A stretch of 64,000 nucleotides of DNA from Chlorobiaceae bacterium (GCA_013334225.1 JAAXXY010000002.1:64084-128083); one strand, 5' to 3'; counted from the stretch's first letter, positions 27,016 through 38,021 are shown. Notes: generated by a model from the letters alone, not told the origin. Numbers and translations: made by a program.

Positions 27016-27978
27016 TTACAATACTCTTGCCCCTTTTTTGCAGACAGGGGAGACCCACATGTCTGAATGGAGGCGTGCTTTTGAATTGAGGAACGCATCC
27101 TGCATAGCCACTCCTGCCTTGAGGGCTGTTGTTTCGGAAGATGAAAATGCGAAAAGGGAGGGTCCGGAACCGGCGATACTGCATCCGAGAACTCCTGCAT
27201 CCATTGCAGCCTTTTTGACCTCGAAAAATCCCGGAATGAGCGGAGCCCGTTTCGGCTCGGCGATAACATCGACAAGTGCACGCCCGATCAGGTCGTAGTC
27301 GGATGTCAGCAGGCCGGTTACCAGTGCGCCCACGTTTCCCCATTGCTGTGTTGCCGTTTTGAGAGGTATGCTCGAGGGAAGCACGGAACGGGCATATGAG
27401 GTCCGCAATTCAGTATGCGGGTGAACCAGGGTACAGTAAAGATGTTCAGGTGAAGGGATCGGGATGATGTCGAGAGGAGTATAGCTCCGGATCAGCACGA
27501 AATTGCCGAGCATTGCCGGAGCGGCATTGTCTGCATGGGCCGATCCGCAGGCGACGCGCTCGCCTTCGATAGCGAAATGGACCAGCTCCATCTTCGAGCA
27601 GGGGTTCCCCATGAGCTCGTTGGCTGCTACAAGGGCCGCCGCCGCACTTGCCGCACTGCTTCCCATGCCGCTGCTGAGCGGAAGGTTCTTTTTCAGTTCG
27701 AGAGCTATATGTCCCTTGAAATCGATCTGTTTATGAGTCCTTATATATTCAAGGAACTTCAGGACGACGAAGCTCGATGTATTTTTTTTCGGGTCGAGAG
27801 GCAGGGCACCTCCATCACCGCTAATAGCCGAGATCGAAACCGGGGAATCGGCACGAGGTTCGTCGGTAAGCGTGAGGATCACTTCATCACCCGGCTCGGT
27901 TATGGCAAATCCAAGCACATCAAAACCGCAGGCTACATTGCCGACGGTTGCCGATGCAAATCCTTTGACAGTTTTCAT
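27016..27978 (-). CDS. thrB: Homoserine kinase
   Basis: A 320-residue GHMP kinase. The N-terminus KGFASATVGNVACGFDVLGF and the ATP loop PLSSGMGSSAASAAAAL are diagnostic. It phosphorylates homoserine for thrC. I chose ATG 27978 because it places the conserved first strand correctly; an upstream in-frame start would add 18 residues. It is divergent from atpA, with a 217-bp shared upstream region. Confidence 0.94.
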   Translation of the reverse strand: MKTVKGFASATVGNVACGFDVLGFAITEPGDEVILTLTDEPRADSPVSISAISGDGGALPLDPKKNTSSFVVLKFLEYIRTHKQIDFKGHIALELKKNLPLSSGMGSSAASAAAALVAANELMGNPCSKMELVHFAIEGERVACGSAHADNAAPAMLGNFVLIRSYTPLDIIPIPSPEHLYCTLVHPHTELRTSYARSVLPSSIPLKTATQQWGNVGALVTGLLTSDYDLIGRALVDVIAEPKRAPLIPGFFEVKKAAMDAGVLGCSIAGSGPSLFAFSSSETTALKAGVAMQDAFLNSKARLHSDMWVSPVCKKGARVL

Positions 27979-28195
27979 ACTGTTTTCTGCAGGCAAAATT
28001 CCCGTTAATGCATGTTCAAGGCTGAAATCCAATAAAAAGGATTGTTTTCAAATAAAGAGACTATTTGAATTACTAAAAGCTTTTCATTAAATTCAGCTTC
28101 ATTCTATTTGAATAGCTACAGCCCATGTAAGATTTCAAAGGAAGGTAAGCAGAATCTTTCTCTTTTCTTAACATAATAACCAAGCGGAATAAGAT

Positions 28196-29776
28196 ATGTC
28201 TACAACAGTCAGGCCTGATGAGGTTTCATCCATACTTCGCAAGCAGCTTGCGGGTTTTGAGTCTGAAGCGGAAGTTTATGATGTAGGAACAGTGCTGCAG
28301 GTTGGCGACGGTATTGCTCGTGTGTACGGTCTGTCACAGGTTGCTGCCGGCGAACTTCTCGAGTTCCCCAACAAAGTGATGGGTATGGCTCTGAACCTTG
28401 AAGAAGACAATGTCGGTGCCGTGTTGTTCGGTGAATCGAACCTCGTAAAGGAAGGTGATACGGTTAAAAGGACCAGTATTCTTGCTTCAATTCCTGTCGG
28501 TGAAGCTATGCTTGGAAGGGTTGTCAATCCGCTTGGCGAAGCCATCGACGGAAAAGGTTCCATAGAAACTTCCATCCGTCTTCCGCTCGAACGCAGGGCT
28601 CCCGGCGTCATTTTCCGTAAATCGGTGCATGAGCCGCTCCAGACAGGTCTGAAAGCTATCGACGCCATGATTCCGATCGGCCGCGGTCAGCGCGAACTGA
28701 TCATCGGCGACCGTCAGACCGGCAAGACGGCTGTCGCTCTCGATACCATCATCAACCAGAAAGGCAAAGGTGTCTACTGTATATATGTCGCCATCGGACT
28801 GAAAGGCTCTACTGTCGCCCAGGTTGTCAATACCCTTGAAAAATATGATGCGATGTCGTACACCACGGTTATTTGCGCTACCGCATCCGATCCCGCTCCG
28901 CTGCAGTTCATCGCTCCGTTCGCAGGCGCCGCTCTCGGTGAATATTTCCGCGATACCGGCCGCCATGCTCTTGTCATTTATGATGATCTTTCCAAACAGG
29001 CCGTGGCTTACCGTCAGGTTTCCCTGCTCCTCCGCCGTCCGCCTGGACGCGAGGCATATCCGGGCGATGTGTTCTATCTCCACTCACGCCTGCTTGAAAG
29101 GGCTGCAAAAATTACCGATGACATCGAGGTGGCAAAGAAGATGAACGACCTTCCCGATGCGCTCAAACCGATGGTAAAAGGCGGGGGAAGCCTTACTGCT
29201 CTGCCGGTCATCGAAACACAGGCTGGTGACGTTTCGGCTTACATTCCGACCAACGTTATTTCCATTACCGACGGACAGATCTTCCTTGAATCGAACCTCT
29301 TCAACTCCGGTCTTAGGCCGGCTATCAACGTCGGTATCTCTGTTTCCCGCGTCGGAGGCAGCGCCCAGATCAAAGCGATGAAGAAAGTTGCCGGTACGCT
29401 CAGGCTCGATCTTGCACAGTTCCGCGAACTTGAAGCGTTCTCGAAATTCGGTTCCGATCTTGACAAATCTACGAAAGCCCAGCTTGACAGGGGCGCAAGG
29501 CTTGTCGAAATCCTCAAGCAGGGCCAGTATATTCCGATGCCGGTCGAAAAGCAGGTTGCCATTATTTTTCTCGGAACACAGGGATTGCTCGACTCGGTCG
29601 ATCTCCGTTATATCCGCAAGTTCGAGGAGGAGTTCCTCAGCATGCTCGAAATCAAGCATGCCGAGATCCTGAAGAACATCTCGGAATCCGGCCAGCTCGA
29701 AACCGATACGGCAAGCAAACTCAAGGAAATCGGTGTTAAATTTGTCGATGCCTTCAAGCAGAAGAACAAAGCGTAA
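28196..29776 (+). CDS. atpA: F1F0-ATP synthase subunit alpha
   Basis: A 526-residue protein with the degenerate non-catalytic nucleotide-binding loop GDRQTGKTA and the alpha signature [13 protein letters not shown]. It is part of the F1 head on the cytoplasmic side. It is followed by atpG 44 bp later but has no atpH in front and no atpD behind, so the ATP synthase genes are split in this genome. Confidence 0.96.
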   Translation: MSTTVRPDEVSSILRKQLAGFESEAEVYDVGTVLQVGDGIARVYGLSQVAAGELLEFPNKVMGMALNLEEDNVGAVLFGESNLVKEGDTVKRTSILASIPVGEAMLGRVVNPLGEAIDGKGSIETSIRLPLERRAPGVIFRKSVHEPLQTGLKAIDAMIPIGRGQRELIIGDRQTGKTAVALDTIINQKGKGVYCIYVAIGLKGSTVAQVVNTLEKYDAMSYTTVICATASDPAPLQFIAPFAGAALGEYFRDTGRHALVIYDDLSKQAVAYRQVSLLLRRPPGREAYPGDVFYLHSRLLERAAKITDDIEVAKKMNDLPDALKPMVKGGGSLTALPVIETQAGDVSAYIPTNVISITDGQIFLESNLFNSGLRPAINVGISVSRVGGSAQIKAMKKVAGTLRLDLAQFRELEAFSKFGSDLDKSTKAQLDRGARLVEILKQGQYIPMPVEKQVAIIFLGTQGLLDSVDLRYIRKFEEEFLSMLEIKHAEILKNISESGQLETDTASKLKEIGVKFVDAFKQKNKA

Positions 29777-29820
29777 CGATTGAAGGTACTTTCAGCAAAC
29801 TATTAACAGACCGCTAATAC

Positions 29821-30699
29821 ATGCCTACTTTAAAGGATATACGTATTCGAATCAAAGGTGTGAAGTCCACGCAGCAGGTTACGAAAGCCATGAAGATGGT
29901 TTCTGCAGCAAAGCTCAGGAGAGCGCAGGACAGGGCTATCATGGCCCGTCCCTACGCCGCCAAGCTGAAGGACATGCTTGCATCCCTGTCTGCAAAGGTG
30001 GATACTTCCGTCAACCCCCTGCTTTCAGGACGTCCGGAGGTCAACAAGCTACTTGTGATTCTCATCACTGCCGACAGGGGACTGTGCGGAGCGTTCAACA
30101 CCAATATCATCAAGCTTGCACAGCGCACCATTCTGGAGGACTTCGGCGCCATTCACAGCAAAGGCGGCGTCAGCATGATCTGTGCCGGAACCCGCGGTTA
30201 CGATTTCTTCCGTAAAAGGGATTACAAGATCGTCAAGGGTTATCCCGCGGTTTTCCAGAACCTTGATTTCAGCACAGCGAAAGAGATCGCAGAAACCGCT
30301 TCAGGCATGTACCTGAAAGGTGAAGTTGACAGGGTGGTTATCGTGTACAATGAATTCAAGTCGGTGCTTGCCCCTAATCTGAAAGCGGAAACGCTTCTTC
30401 CGATCGAGCCGGAAAAGTCGACAAAGAAGGGAAACAGCAGCGATTACATTTACGAACCGTCGCCTTCCTCGATTATCGATGTGCTTGTGCCGAAACATCT
30501 CAATACACAGGTGTGGAGGATGATGCTCGAATCGAACGCGGCAGAACAGGCTGCACGTATGTCGGCCATGGATTCTGCGACGGAGAATGCAAAGGAGCTG
30601 CTCAGGACGCTCAATATCGGTTACAACCGTGCAAGGCAGGCTGCAATCACAAAGGAGCTCAGCGAGATTGTCGGCGGCGCCGATGCATTGCAGAACTGA
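29821..30699 (+). CDS. atpG: F1F0-ATP synthase subunit gamma
   Basis: A 292-residue central-stalk subunit. N-terminus [34 protein letters not shown] and the C-terminal helix ending [20 protein letters not shown] are typical. It rotates inside the alpha/beta ring. The operon ends here with a strong hairpin. Confidence 0.96.
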   Translation: MPTLKDIRIRIKGVKSTQQVTKAMKMVSAAKLRRAQDRAIMARPYAAKLKDMLASLSAKVDTSVNPLLSGRPEVNKLLVILITADRGLCGAFNTNIIKLAQRTILEDFGAIHSKGGVSMICAGTRGYDFFRKRDYKIVKGYPAVFQNLDFSTAKEIAETASGMYLKGEVDRVVIVYNEFKSVLAPNLKAETLLPIEPEKSTKKGNSSDYIYEPSPSSIIDVLVPKHLNTQVWRMMLESNAAEQAARMSAMDSATENAKELLRTLNIGYNRARQAAITKELSEIVGGADALQN

Positions 30700-30721
30700 C
30701 CAGTGCTGAAGAACATTCGAA

Positions 30722-30752
30722 AAAGCGCCCATTCCAGGGCGCTTTTTTTTTT
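30722..30752 (+). terminator. Terminator after atpAG
   Basis: A 9-bp perfect stem (aaagcgccc / gggcgcttt, arms 30722-30730 and 30737-30745), 6-nt loop and ten T (30743-30752). Confidence 0.95.
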
Positions 30753-30873
30753 GCTTCCCCTTGACCAACAGGCAGCCCGATGATGCTGCTCACCGGGAAA
30801 TGATTTATATTTCAGCACGTTACTGAATGGAGAACAACCATATTCATATCAATTTCAAGGTATTGGCGGAAAC

Positions 30874-33333
30874 ATGAAGATTTACAAGTTTGGCGGAACC
30901 TCTCTCGGGTCTGCCGGAAGGATCAGGAAAATCACCGATATCATTTCCTCAGCCCTTCATGAGGATGAACTTATCATTGTTGTTTCGGCCATTCACCGGG
31001 TAACCGATCTCCTGCTCGAAGCAGCAACAAAAGCATGCAGCGGAGACGAAGGGTACAGGAATATCCTTGCTGAACTCGAACAGCTGCATATGTCCATTGC
31101 CGGGGAATTGTTTTCAATCGAACGGTGCGAAGAGGTAAAACAGACGATACATGCCGAACTTGCGGAGCTCGGTGACATCATCCATGGAGTTTATCTGCTC
31201 AGGGAGCTGTCCGACCGCAGCCATTCCCTTGTGCTCGGCTTCGGTGAAAGGCTCTCTGCCCGGATTGTCAGCAGTTTTCTGCAGCTGAACCGCATATCTT
31301 CAGTGTATCTCGATGCCCGTGAGCTGATCGTGACCGATGCGAATTATGCCGATGCAAGGGTTGAAACCGCTGAAACAGAGAAGCGGATAAAAAAGCGTCT
31401 TTCCTCTCTTGACGGTGTTCCTGTCGTTACAGGGTTCATTGCCTCGGCTCCGGACGGAACTTCGACGACGCTTGGCAGGGGGGGCTCAGATTACACGGCA
31501 TCGCTGCTCGGCGCTGCGCTCGGCGCTTCTGAAATCTGGATCTGGACCGATGTGGACGGATTTTTCAGTGCCGATCCGAAACGGGTGAAAGATGCTTGTG
31601 TGCTGCCGTTCATCAGCTATGCAGAAGCGATGGAACTTTCCCATGCAGGCGCGAAAGTGCTTCATCCGCTTGCCGTGCAGCCCGCAATGAAAGCAGGCAT
31701 TCCCCTGCTGATAAAAAATTCCTTCAACCCGGATGTCCCGGGCACAAGGATCGAGCCGTGCCCCCGGCAGCCTGAAAAACCTGCTCTTCCGGTTACAGGG
31801 CTAACATCGATCAACAAGGTTATCCTGCTGAACATATCGGGCAGCGGCATGGTGGGCGTGCCGGGTATCGCTTCACGTCTGTTCAGCTGTCTTGCCCGAC
31901 ACCGGATCAACATCATTTTCATATCTCAGGCTTCCTCCGAGCAGTCGATCACTCTGGCGATCAATCCGCTGCAGGCCGCAAAAGCGAAAAAAATTCTCGA
32001 GGAGCAGTTCAGCAGCGAGATAGCTTTCCGGCAGATCGATCCCATCAGCATCCGCCGCAATCTTGCCATGATCGCGGTTGTGGGCAACAACATGTCCGGA
32101 CATCCGGGCGTTTCGGCACAGCTTTTCGAGACACTCGGCAAGAACGGCATCAATGTCATTGCCGTTGCCCAGGGCGCAAACGAAATGAATATCTCGCTGG
32201 TCGTCGACAGCCATGACGAAGACAAGGCGCTGAACTGCATCCATGAATCGTTCTTCCTCTCACAGGGAAAGGTGCACCTGTTTATCGCAGGGACCGGCAA
32301 TATCGCGAAAAGCCTTCTCCGTCAGATAAGTGCCCATCGGGTCAACCTGCAGCAGGACCATGATCTCGATGTGATTGTCTGCGGCCTGGCCAATACCCGG
32401 AGGATGGCGATGGACGACAAGGGCATCGATCCTCAGAACTGGGAGGACACTCTCGCGGAGAGGTCGGAACATACCGGAATCCAGGGGTATCTTCAGCTGC
32501 TGAGGGAAAGGAACCTGCACAATACCATATTTGTAGACTGCACGGCAAGCGGCGAAGTCGCTGCAAGTTATCCTGAACTGCTGCTCGGCAATATCTCCGT
32601 GGTGACGGCTAACAAGCTCGGTATGGCCGGGCCCTGGCCGCTGTACCGGCAGATAAGGGAGGCCCAGCGGAAGAGCAACGCGCGTTTCCTTTACGAGACC
32701 AATGTCGGTGCAGGGCTGCCGATCATCAACACCCTGAACGACCTGAAAAACAGCGGAGACAAGATCATAAGCATCGAAGGCGTGCTTTCCGGCACGCTGA
32801 GCTTCATCTTCAATGAGCTCCGGAAAGGCGGCCGGTTCAGCGATATAGTCTTGCAGGCGAAGGAAGCCGGCTATACCGAACCCGACCCGAGGGATGACCT
32901 GTCAGGCGCCGATTTCGCCAGGAAGTTCCTGATTCTCGGCCGTGAGCTCGGCTTTACGCTCGAATATGGGGATATCGTCTGCGAAAGCCTGGTTCCCGAG
33001 GAATACCGGGGAGAGATGTCGGTAGCGGAGTTTCTCGACCGTTTGTCTGCTGTTGACGGATGGTATGCCGATGAAATCGAAAAAGCGGCAGCGGATGGAA
33101 TGACCATCGCATATGCCGGCGAAATCTGCAACGGGAAAGCGAGCATCGGAGTGAAAAGGGTTCCGGTTTCCAGTCCGATCGCCGGCCTGAACGGCTCGGA
33201 AAATATCGTTGTCTTCACGACGGAGCGTTACCGTAAGACACCGCTTGTTGTCCGGGGTCCCGGAGCGGGCGGAGAGGTGACGGCCGGCGGCGTGTTCGCC
33301 GATATTCTGCGTATTGCCAGCTATCTGGTGTAA
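30874..33333 (+). CDS. thrA: Bifunctional aspartokinase/homoserine dehydrogenase
   Basis: An 819-residue fusion. The N-terminal aspartokinase starts MKIYKFGGTSLGS and has the RGGSDYTASLLGAALGA loop. Two ACT regulatory domains follow (about 315-460), then homoserine dehydrogenase starting FIAGTGNIAKSLLRQI and running through GVLSGTLSFIFNEL. It catalyses the first and third steps from aspartate to threonine; the ACT domains suggest feedback inhibition by threonine. thrB and thrC are 3 kb away on the other strand, with atpAG between. Confidence 0.96.
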   Translation: MKIYKFGGTSLGSAGRIRKITDIISSALHEDELIIVVSAIHRVTDLLLEAATKACSGDEGYRNILAELEQLHMSIAGELFSIERCEEVKQTIHAELAELGDIIHGVYLLRELSDRSHSLVLGFGERLSARIVSSFLQLNRISSVYLDARELIVTDANYADARVETAETEKRIKKRLSSLDGVPVVTGFIASAPDGTSTTLGRGGSDYTASLLGAALGASEIWIWTDVDGFFSADPKRVKDACVLPFISYAEAMELSHAGAKVLHPLAVQPAMKAGIPLLIKNSFNPDVPGTRIEPCPRQPEKPALPVTGLTSINKVILLNISGSGMVGVPGIASRLFSCLARHRINIIFISQASSEQSITLAINPLQAAKAKKILEEQFSSEIAFRQIDPISIRRNLAMIAVVGNNMSGHPGVSAQLFETLGKNGINVIAVAQGANEMNISLVVDSHDEDKALNCIHESFFLSQGKVHLFIAGTGNIAKSLLRQISAHRVNLQQDHDLDVIVCGLANTRRMAMDDKGIDPQNWEDTLAERSEHTGIQGYLQLLRERNLHNTIFVDCTASGEVAASYPELLLGNISVVTANKLGMAGPWPLYRQIREAQRKSNARFLYETNVGAGLPIINTLNDLKNSGDKIISIEGVLSGTLSFIFNELRKGGRFSDIVLQAKEAGYTEPDPRDDLSGADFARKFLILGRELGFTLEYGDIVCESLVPEEYRGEMSVAEFLDRLSAVDGWYADEIEKAAADGMTIAYAGEICNGKASIGVKRVPVSSPIAGLNGSENIVVFTTERYRKTPLVVRGPGAGGEVTAGGVFADILRIASYLV

Positions 33334-33344
33334 ACGGGCCGATC

Positions 33345-34616
33345 ATGAACGCCGAAATTGTATCTGTTGGAAACGAGCTTCTGAACGGCCGGAAGGTGAA
33401 CTCGAATGCGTCCTTCATGGCGGTCTCCCTTGCCGGGATCGGCATGAAGGTGGTTCGCGTCACGGCCTGTTCCGATGAAGAGAGCGAAATCTGCCAGGTT
33501 CTCGATGAATCGCTCCGACGCTCGGAATTCGTGTTCGTCACCGGCGGGCTCGGCCCGACAGCCGATGACCGTACCAAAAAAGCGGTTCAGAAGCTGCTGC
33601 AGCGAGGACTCGTCTTCGACAGCGGAGCGTATGAGAACCTCGTTACCCGTATGCGGAGGTTCGGCAGGGAGATCTCTCCCTCCCTCCATGACCAGGCGAT
33701 GGTCATCGAGGGTTCGACCGTCATTGCCAATACACGGGGAACGGCTGCAGGCATGATTCTTTCCGGCGGTGAACCTTATGCGAACCACAGCCTGGTGCTG
33801 ATGCCCGGCGTGCCTGCCGAAATGAAAGCCATGATGGAACTGACGGTTATTCCCTATCTCGAAGGACATTCAGCCATGGTTATCATTCAGACACCTGTAA
33901 AAACGGTCGGCATCGGCGAGACAACACTTTCAGAGCTGATTGCCGATGAAGAAGAGTCCTTGCCGGAAGGCACGACACTTGCATATCTGCCCCATGCAGC
34001 CGGGGTCGACCTGATCGTCCATACCATCGGCAGAGAGCGCGAATGGGCGGAACGCGATAACCGGAATGTCGTTGAAGCACTCTTGCGCCGCGCCGGACGT
34101 TTTGTTTATACGACAAACGAGAGAACGTTTGAAGAGTCGATCGGAGAGATGCTGACAGCTTCCGGTATGACGGTTGCAACGGCTGAATCATGCACCGGCG
34201 GGCTTCTTGCCAGCAGGCTCACCGATGTTTCCGGCTCCTCCGCCTATTTTCTCCAGGGGTTTATTGTCTACAGCAACCGTGCTAAAAAGAGTGCTCTCGG
34301 TGTTCCCGGGGAACTGATCGAAAAGCATGGTGCGGTCAGCGAGGAAGTTGCCCGGGCCATGGCGTTCGGCTGCCTCGAAAAAAGCGGCGCCGACCTTGCC
34401 GTCTCAACGACCGGGATAGCCGGACCCACAGGCGGTACATCCGAAAAACCGGTAGGAATGCTCTGTCTTGCGCTTGCCGAAAAAGCCACAGGTACAGTAC
34501 GCTCGAAGACGCTTTACATGCATGGCGATCGTGCACTGAACAAGCTCCGTTTCAGCCAGGCTGTGCTGCATGAGCTGTGGGAATATCTTCAAGACCTGCA
34601 GCAGACCGAAGGCTGA
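33345..34616 (+). CDS. cinA: CinA-like protein, nicotinamide-nucleotide amidase
   Basis: A 423-residue protein with an N-terminal molybdopterin-binding-like (MoCF/COG1058) domain (AEIVSVGNELLNGRKVNSN; GGLGPTADDRT) and a C-terminal PncC amidase domain (TAESCTGGLLASRL; STTGIAGPTGG). The amidase recycles NMN released by DNA ligase; the first domain has ADP-ribose pyrophosphatase activity in some members. It starts 11 bp after thrA and is likely co-transcribed. Confidence 0.93.
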   Translation: MNAEIVSVGNELLNGRKVNSNASFMAVSLAGIGMKVVRVTACSDEESEICQVLDESLRRSEFVFVTGGLGPTADDRTKKAVQKLLQRGLVFDSGAYENLVTRMRRFGREISPSLHDQAMVIEGSTVIANTRGTAAGMILSGGEPYANHSLVLMPGVPAEMKAMMELTVIPYLEGHSAMVIIQTPVKTVGIGETTLSELIADEEESLPEGTTLAYLPHAAGVDLIVHTIGREREWAERDNRNVVEALLRRAGRFVYTTNERTFEESIGEMLTASGMTVATAESCTGGLLASRLTDVSGSSAYFLQGFIVYSNRAKKSALGVPGELIEKHGAVSEEVARAMAFGCLEKSGADLAVSTTGIAGPTGGTSEKPVGMLCLALAEKATGTVRSKTLYMHGDRALNKLRFSQAVLHELWEYLQDLQQTEG

Positions 34617-34839
34617 CCGATATCGTGTCATAATGCTTCAGCGAGGGGTATTTTTTTTTCGAGCTTTGCAGAAAAAGAGATTTCACCAGCGCTTTCAGCC
34701 TTGAAGATCACTCTGAGGATTTCCTGTCGAAAGTTTTTTTAATTATTCGTATAAAAAAGATTGTCTTTTTATCGATAACTTGCTACGACAGAATGAGTGC
34801 AGTGGTATTCATTGAAATAAATGGGATGGACATGGACGA

Positions 34840-36717
34840 ATGGCCCGAATAACAAGATTACCCGATATAGTTGCCAGCAAAATTTCAGCAGGTGAGGTTG
34901 TTCAGCGTCCTGCTTCTGTTGTCAAGGAGCTTCTTGAAAACTCGATAGATGCAGGTGCGCGGAAGATAACACTTTTTATCAAGGATGCGGGGAAGGAGCT
35001 TATCCGTGTTATAGATGACGGATCCGGCATGGGAAGGGAGGATGCGCTGCTTTGTGTCGAACGTTTCGCGACAAGCAAGATCAGTGGTGTCGATGACCTT
35101 GAATCCCTGAAAAGCCTTGGTTTCCGGGGCGAAGCCCTTGCAAGTATCTCTTCGGTTTCCCATTTCGAGCTGAAAACCCGTATGGCGGAGGATGAGCTTG
35201 CCCTCAGGTTACGCTATGAGGGAGGGATCCTTGCGGAGGAATCCGGTGTGCAGGGCGAGCAGGGCACCACGATCAGCGTCCGGAACCTTTTTTTCAACGT
35301 TCCGGCCCGCCGGAAATTCCTGAAGTCGAACGCGACGGAGTATCAGCATATTTACGAGGTTGTAAAGTCCTACGGACTGGCATATCCGGAAATCGAATGG
35401 CGGATGTTCAGCGATGATGAAGAGCTGTTCCATCTGAAAACCCCTGATATAGCCGAACGGCTCGATGTGTTTTACGGTGAGGATTTTTCTTCCGGACTTA
35501 TCGAAGTCTCCGACGAAAACGATTTTCTCACCATCAGGGGGTTCCTCGGAAAGCCGGCCATACAGAAACGCCGCAAGGAAGACCAGTATTATTTTATCAA
35601 CCGCCGTGTGATCCAGAACCGGATGCTTTCGCAGGCAGTTCTGCAGGCATACGGTGATCTGCTGTTCGAGCGTCAGTTTCCCTTTGTCCTGCTGTTTATC
35701 GGTATCGATCCTTCCCATGTCGATGTGAACGTACATCCGGCGAAGCTCGAGATCAGGTTCGACGATGAGCGGAGTGTGCGCAACATGTTCTATCCGGTTA
35801 TTAAAAGGACAATCCGGCTGTACGATTTTTCTCCCGATCTTGCACCGGCAGGTGTCGATTCATTCTATTCCGGAGCAGGGGGGGGCGCTTTCAGAAAACT
35901 GTCTTACCAGGATACGCCGGCTCCGTCGATAACCACAGCCGGTCTCTATGCCGATTACCGGGACAGCGAGCATGAACGGCCTGCGGCGTCATATGCACCT
36001 TCACCGTTTCAGGGAGATCTCTTTTCTGAAAAACCCGCTTCAGGACAAGTTGGGCGGGATCCTGAACTGAGGGAAAGCGTGGAAGGTTTGTCCTTCCTGC
36101 AGCGCTCTTCTTTCCAGGAAGACGAAGGGGCTCCGATTTCCAGGGGAGCGGAGCCGAAAATATGGCAGCTGCATAACCGGTATATTTTCTGCCAGATCAA
36201 GACAGGGCTGATGATCATCGATCAGCATGTGGCTCATGAACGGGTACTGTATGAACGTGCCGAGGATGTCATGGATCAGAATGTGCCCAATTCCCAGCAG
36301 CTGCTTTTCCCACAGAAAGTTGAACTGCGCCCGTGGGAATATGAGGTTTTCGAGGATATAAAAGACGATCTCTACCGTCTCGGGTTCAATCTGCGCCTGT
36401 TCGGCAGCAAAACAGTCATGATCGAGGGTGTTCCCCAGGATGTCAGGTCCGGGGCCGAAGTGACGATCCTGCAGGACATGATCGCCGAATACCAGAGCAA
36501 TGCATCGAAGCTGAAGCTCGAAAAACGAGACAACCTCGCGAAATCCTATGCATGCCGGAATGCCATCATGGCCGGTCAGAAACTTTCAATCGAAGAGATG
36601 CGGTCATTGATCGACAATCTCTTTGCCACTCGTGAACCTTATTCCTGTCCGCATGGTCGACCGGTCATCGTCAAGCTTTCGCTCGATCAGCTCGACCGGA
36701 TGTTCGGAAGAAAATAA
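34840..36717 (+). CDS. mutL: DNA mismatch repair protein MutL
   Basis: A 625-residue protein. GHKL ATPase motifs: ELLENSIDAGA, IDDGSGM and GFRGEALASISSV. A variable linker covers about 335-435. The C-terminal domain contains DQHVAHERVLYE, CRNAIMAGQKLS and CPHGRP, the metal-site motifs of endonuclease-type MutL. The fourth residue of the first motif is Val instead of the usual Ala. It is therefore probably a nicking MutL that works without MutH. Confidence 0.95.
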   Translation: MARITRLPDIVASKISAGEVVQRPASVVKELLENSIDAGARKITLFIKDAGKELIRVIDDGSGMGREDALLCVERFATSKISGVDDLESLKSLGFRGEALASISSVSHFELKTRMAEDELALRLRYEGGILAEESGVQGEQGTTISVRNLFFNVPARRKFLKSNATEYQHIYEVVKSYGLAYPEIEWRMFSDDEELFHLKTPDIAERLDVFYGEDFSSGLIEVSDENDFLTIRGFLGKPAIQKRRKEDQYYFINRRVIQNRMLSQAVLQAYGDLLFERQFPFVLLFIGIDPSHVDVNVHPAKLEIRFDDERSVRNMFYPVIKRTIRLYDFSPDLAPAGVDSFYSGAGGGAFRKLSYQDTPAPSITTAGLYADYRDSEHERPAASYAPSPFQGDLFSEKPASGQVGRDPELRESVEGLSFLQRSSFQEDEGAPISRGAEPKIWQLHNRYIFCQIKTGLMIIDQHVAHERVLYERAEDVMDQNVPNSQQLLFPQKVELRPWEYEVFEDIKDDLYRLGFNLRLFGSKTVMIEGVPQDVRSGAEVTILQDMIAEYQSNASKLKLEKRDNLAKSYACRNAIMAGQKLSIEEMRSLIDNLFATREPYSCPHGRPVIVKLSLDQLDRMFGRK

Positions 36718-36762
36718 CAAGATGGTTGCAAGTTTCATCAAAAGTACTAAATTTAGCACCAT

Positions 36763-36835
36763 ACCCTTGTAGCTCAGTGGATAGAGCAACAGTTTCCTAA
36801 ACTGTGGGTCGGCAGTTCGAGTCTGCCCAAGGGTA
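36763..36835 (+). tRNA. tRNA-Arg (anticodon CCT)
   Basis: A complete 73-nt cloverleaf. The acceptor stem is ACCCTTG/CAAGGGT with discriminator A. The D stem is GCTC/GAGC and the anticodon stem ACAGT/ACTGT, with loop TTCCTAA and anticodon CCT at 36796-36798. The T stem is GGCAG/CTGCC with loop TTCGAGT. The CCA end is not encoded. It reads the AGG arginine codon. Confidence 0.96.
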
Positions 36836-37081
36836 CTTTTTCCCTCATTCGTTTGACTTTTAAACTCCCATACATTCCTGACAGCACAGAGCTTCCGGTT
36901 TCGTCGAATCCGAAGGTTTTCATATCGTTCCGTTTCAACAGCTCGTTTCGATTACCGGTCTTTTTCATACACTTCCACTGTCAGGGTAAAGTTTTTTCAT
37001 CTTACAAACCGGCGGATATCGCGCTAATTTGGTATTTTATTGCCTGTAAACTTTTTAAAGGCTGTTAATTTCCCGAAAGGC

Positions 37082-37978
37082 ATGAAGCGAATCAAAAATA
37101 TTGCGGTTATCCTGCTGCTGCTGTTCATTGCAGATATTCTCCGCTATTTCGTTTATCCGGACGTCGGCAAACTTGCCGTTGAAAATCCGGGAAAAACCGC
37201 TTTCATGGTCGATCGTGAGGCCGAATGGAAACAAGATGGGCTGAAGGATAAAAAAATTCATCAGCATTGGGTTCCCCTGAAAAATGTTTCCCAGAACCTT
37301 GTCAAGGCGGTTCTGATAGCGGAAGATGACAAATTCTGGCATCACGAAGGTTTTGACTATGAAGCGATCGAGCGGGCGTTGCAGAAAAATATTCTTGAAA
37401 AGAAAATCACCATGGGCGGCAGCACCATCAGCCAGCAGCTTTCCAAAAATCTTTACCTTTCAGCCTCGAAAAATCCTGTACGAAAGATCAAGGAAGCAAT
37501 AATCACCTGGAGAATTGAAAAATCGCTATCGAAACGCCGCATTCTCGAGCTGTATGTCAATATAGCTGAATGGGGCGACGGCATATTCGGAATAGGTGAA
37601 GCCGCTCGTCATTACTATGGCGTCAGCGCGTCCCAGCTTTCTGCAGAGCAGGCGGCTCATCTTGCATCGGTGCTGCCGAATCCTATAAGATATTCCCCGA
37701 CCGGGACTTCAGGCTATGTTCGAAACCGTTCGAGAATCATTTATTCCATCATGAGGAGGCGGGGTATTGTCGTTCCGGATTATCAGGAGGTGATGGCGTC
37801 GGTTCCCGATACCACCGCTGTGGATTCGGTGGTAATCGGTATACCACAGAGCCTGATCGACCAGGCTGTTTCGGCGGACAGCAGCAGGAGCGACACGAAA
37901 AATGAAGAAAACAGCGGTTCCTCAATGAAAAAAGATGCAGCTCCGCCCGAGCAGCCTTCAACCGCACCACAGCATTGA
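37082..37978 (+). CDS. mtgA: Monofunctional peptidoglycan transglycosylase
   Basis: A 298-residue GT51 enzyme with one N-terminal membrane helix (residues 5-22). EDDKFWHHEGFDYEAIE holds the catalytic Glu, GGSTISQQLSKNLYLS and RRILELYVNIAEWG follow. It polymerises lipid II in the periplasm without a transpeptidase domain. ATG 37082 follows a GAAAGG element; an in-frame TTG upstream at 37040 would add 14 residues. The last 50 residues are a polar, Ser/Pro/Asp-rich tail. Confidence 0.93.
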   Translation: MKRIKNIAVILLLLFIADILRYFVYPDVGKLAVENPGKTAFMVDREAEWKQDGLKDKKIHQHWVPLKNVSQNLVKAVLIAEDDKFWHHEGFDYEAIERALQKNILEKKITMGGSTISQQLSKNLYLSASKNPVRKIKEAIITWRIEKSLSKRRILELYVNIAEWGDGIFGIGEAARHYYGVSASQLSAEQAAHLASVLPNPIRYSPTGTSGYVRNRSRIIYSIMRRRGIVVPDYQEVMASVPDTTAVDSVVIGIPQSLIDQAVSADSSRSDTKNEENSGSSMKKDAAPPEQPSTAPQH

Positions 37979-38021
37979 AAAAGTTTATTCAGGACAGGAA
38001 CTCACAAAAAGGAGCTTGATC

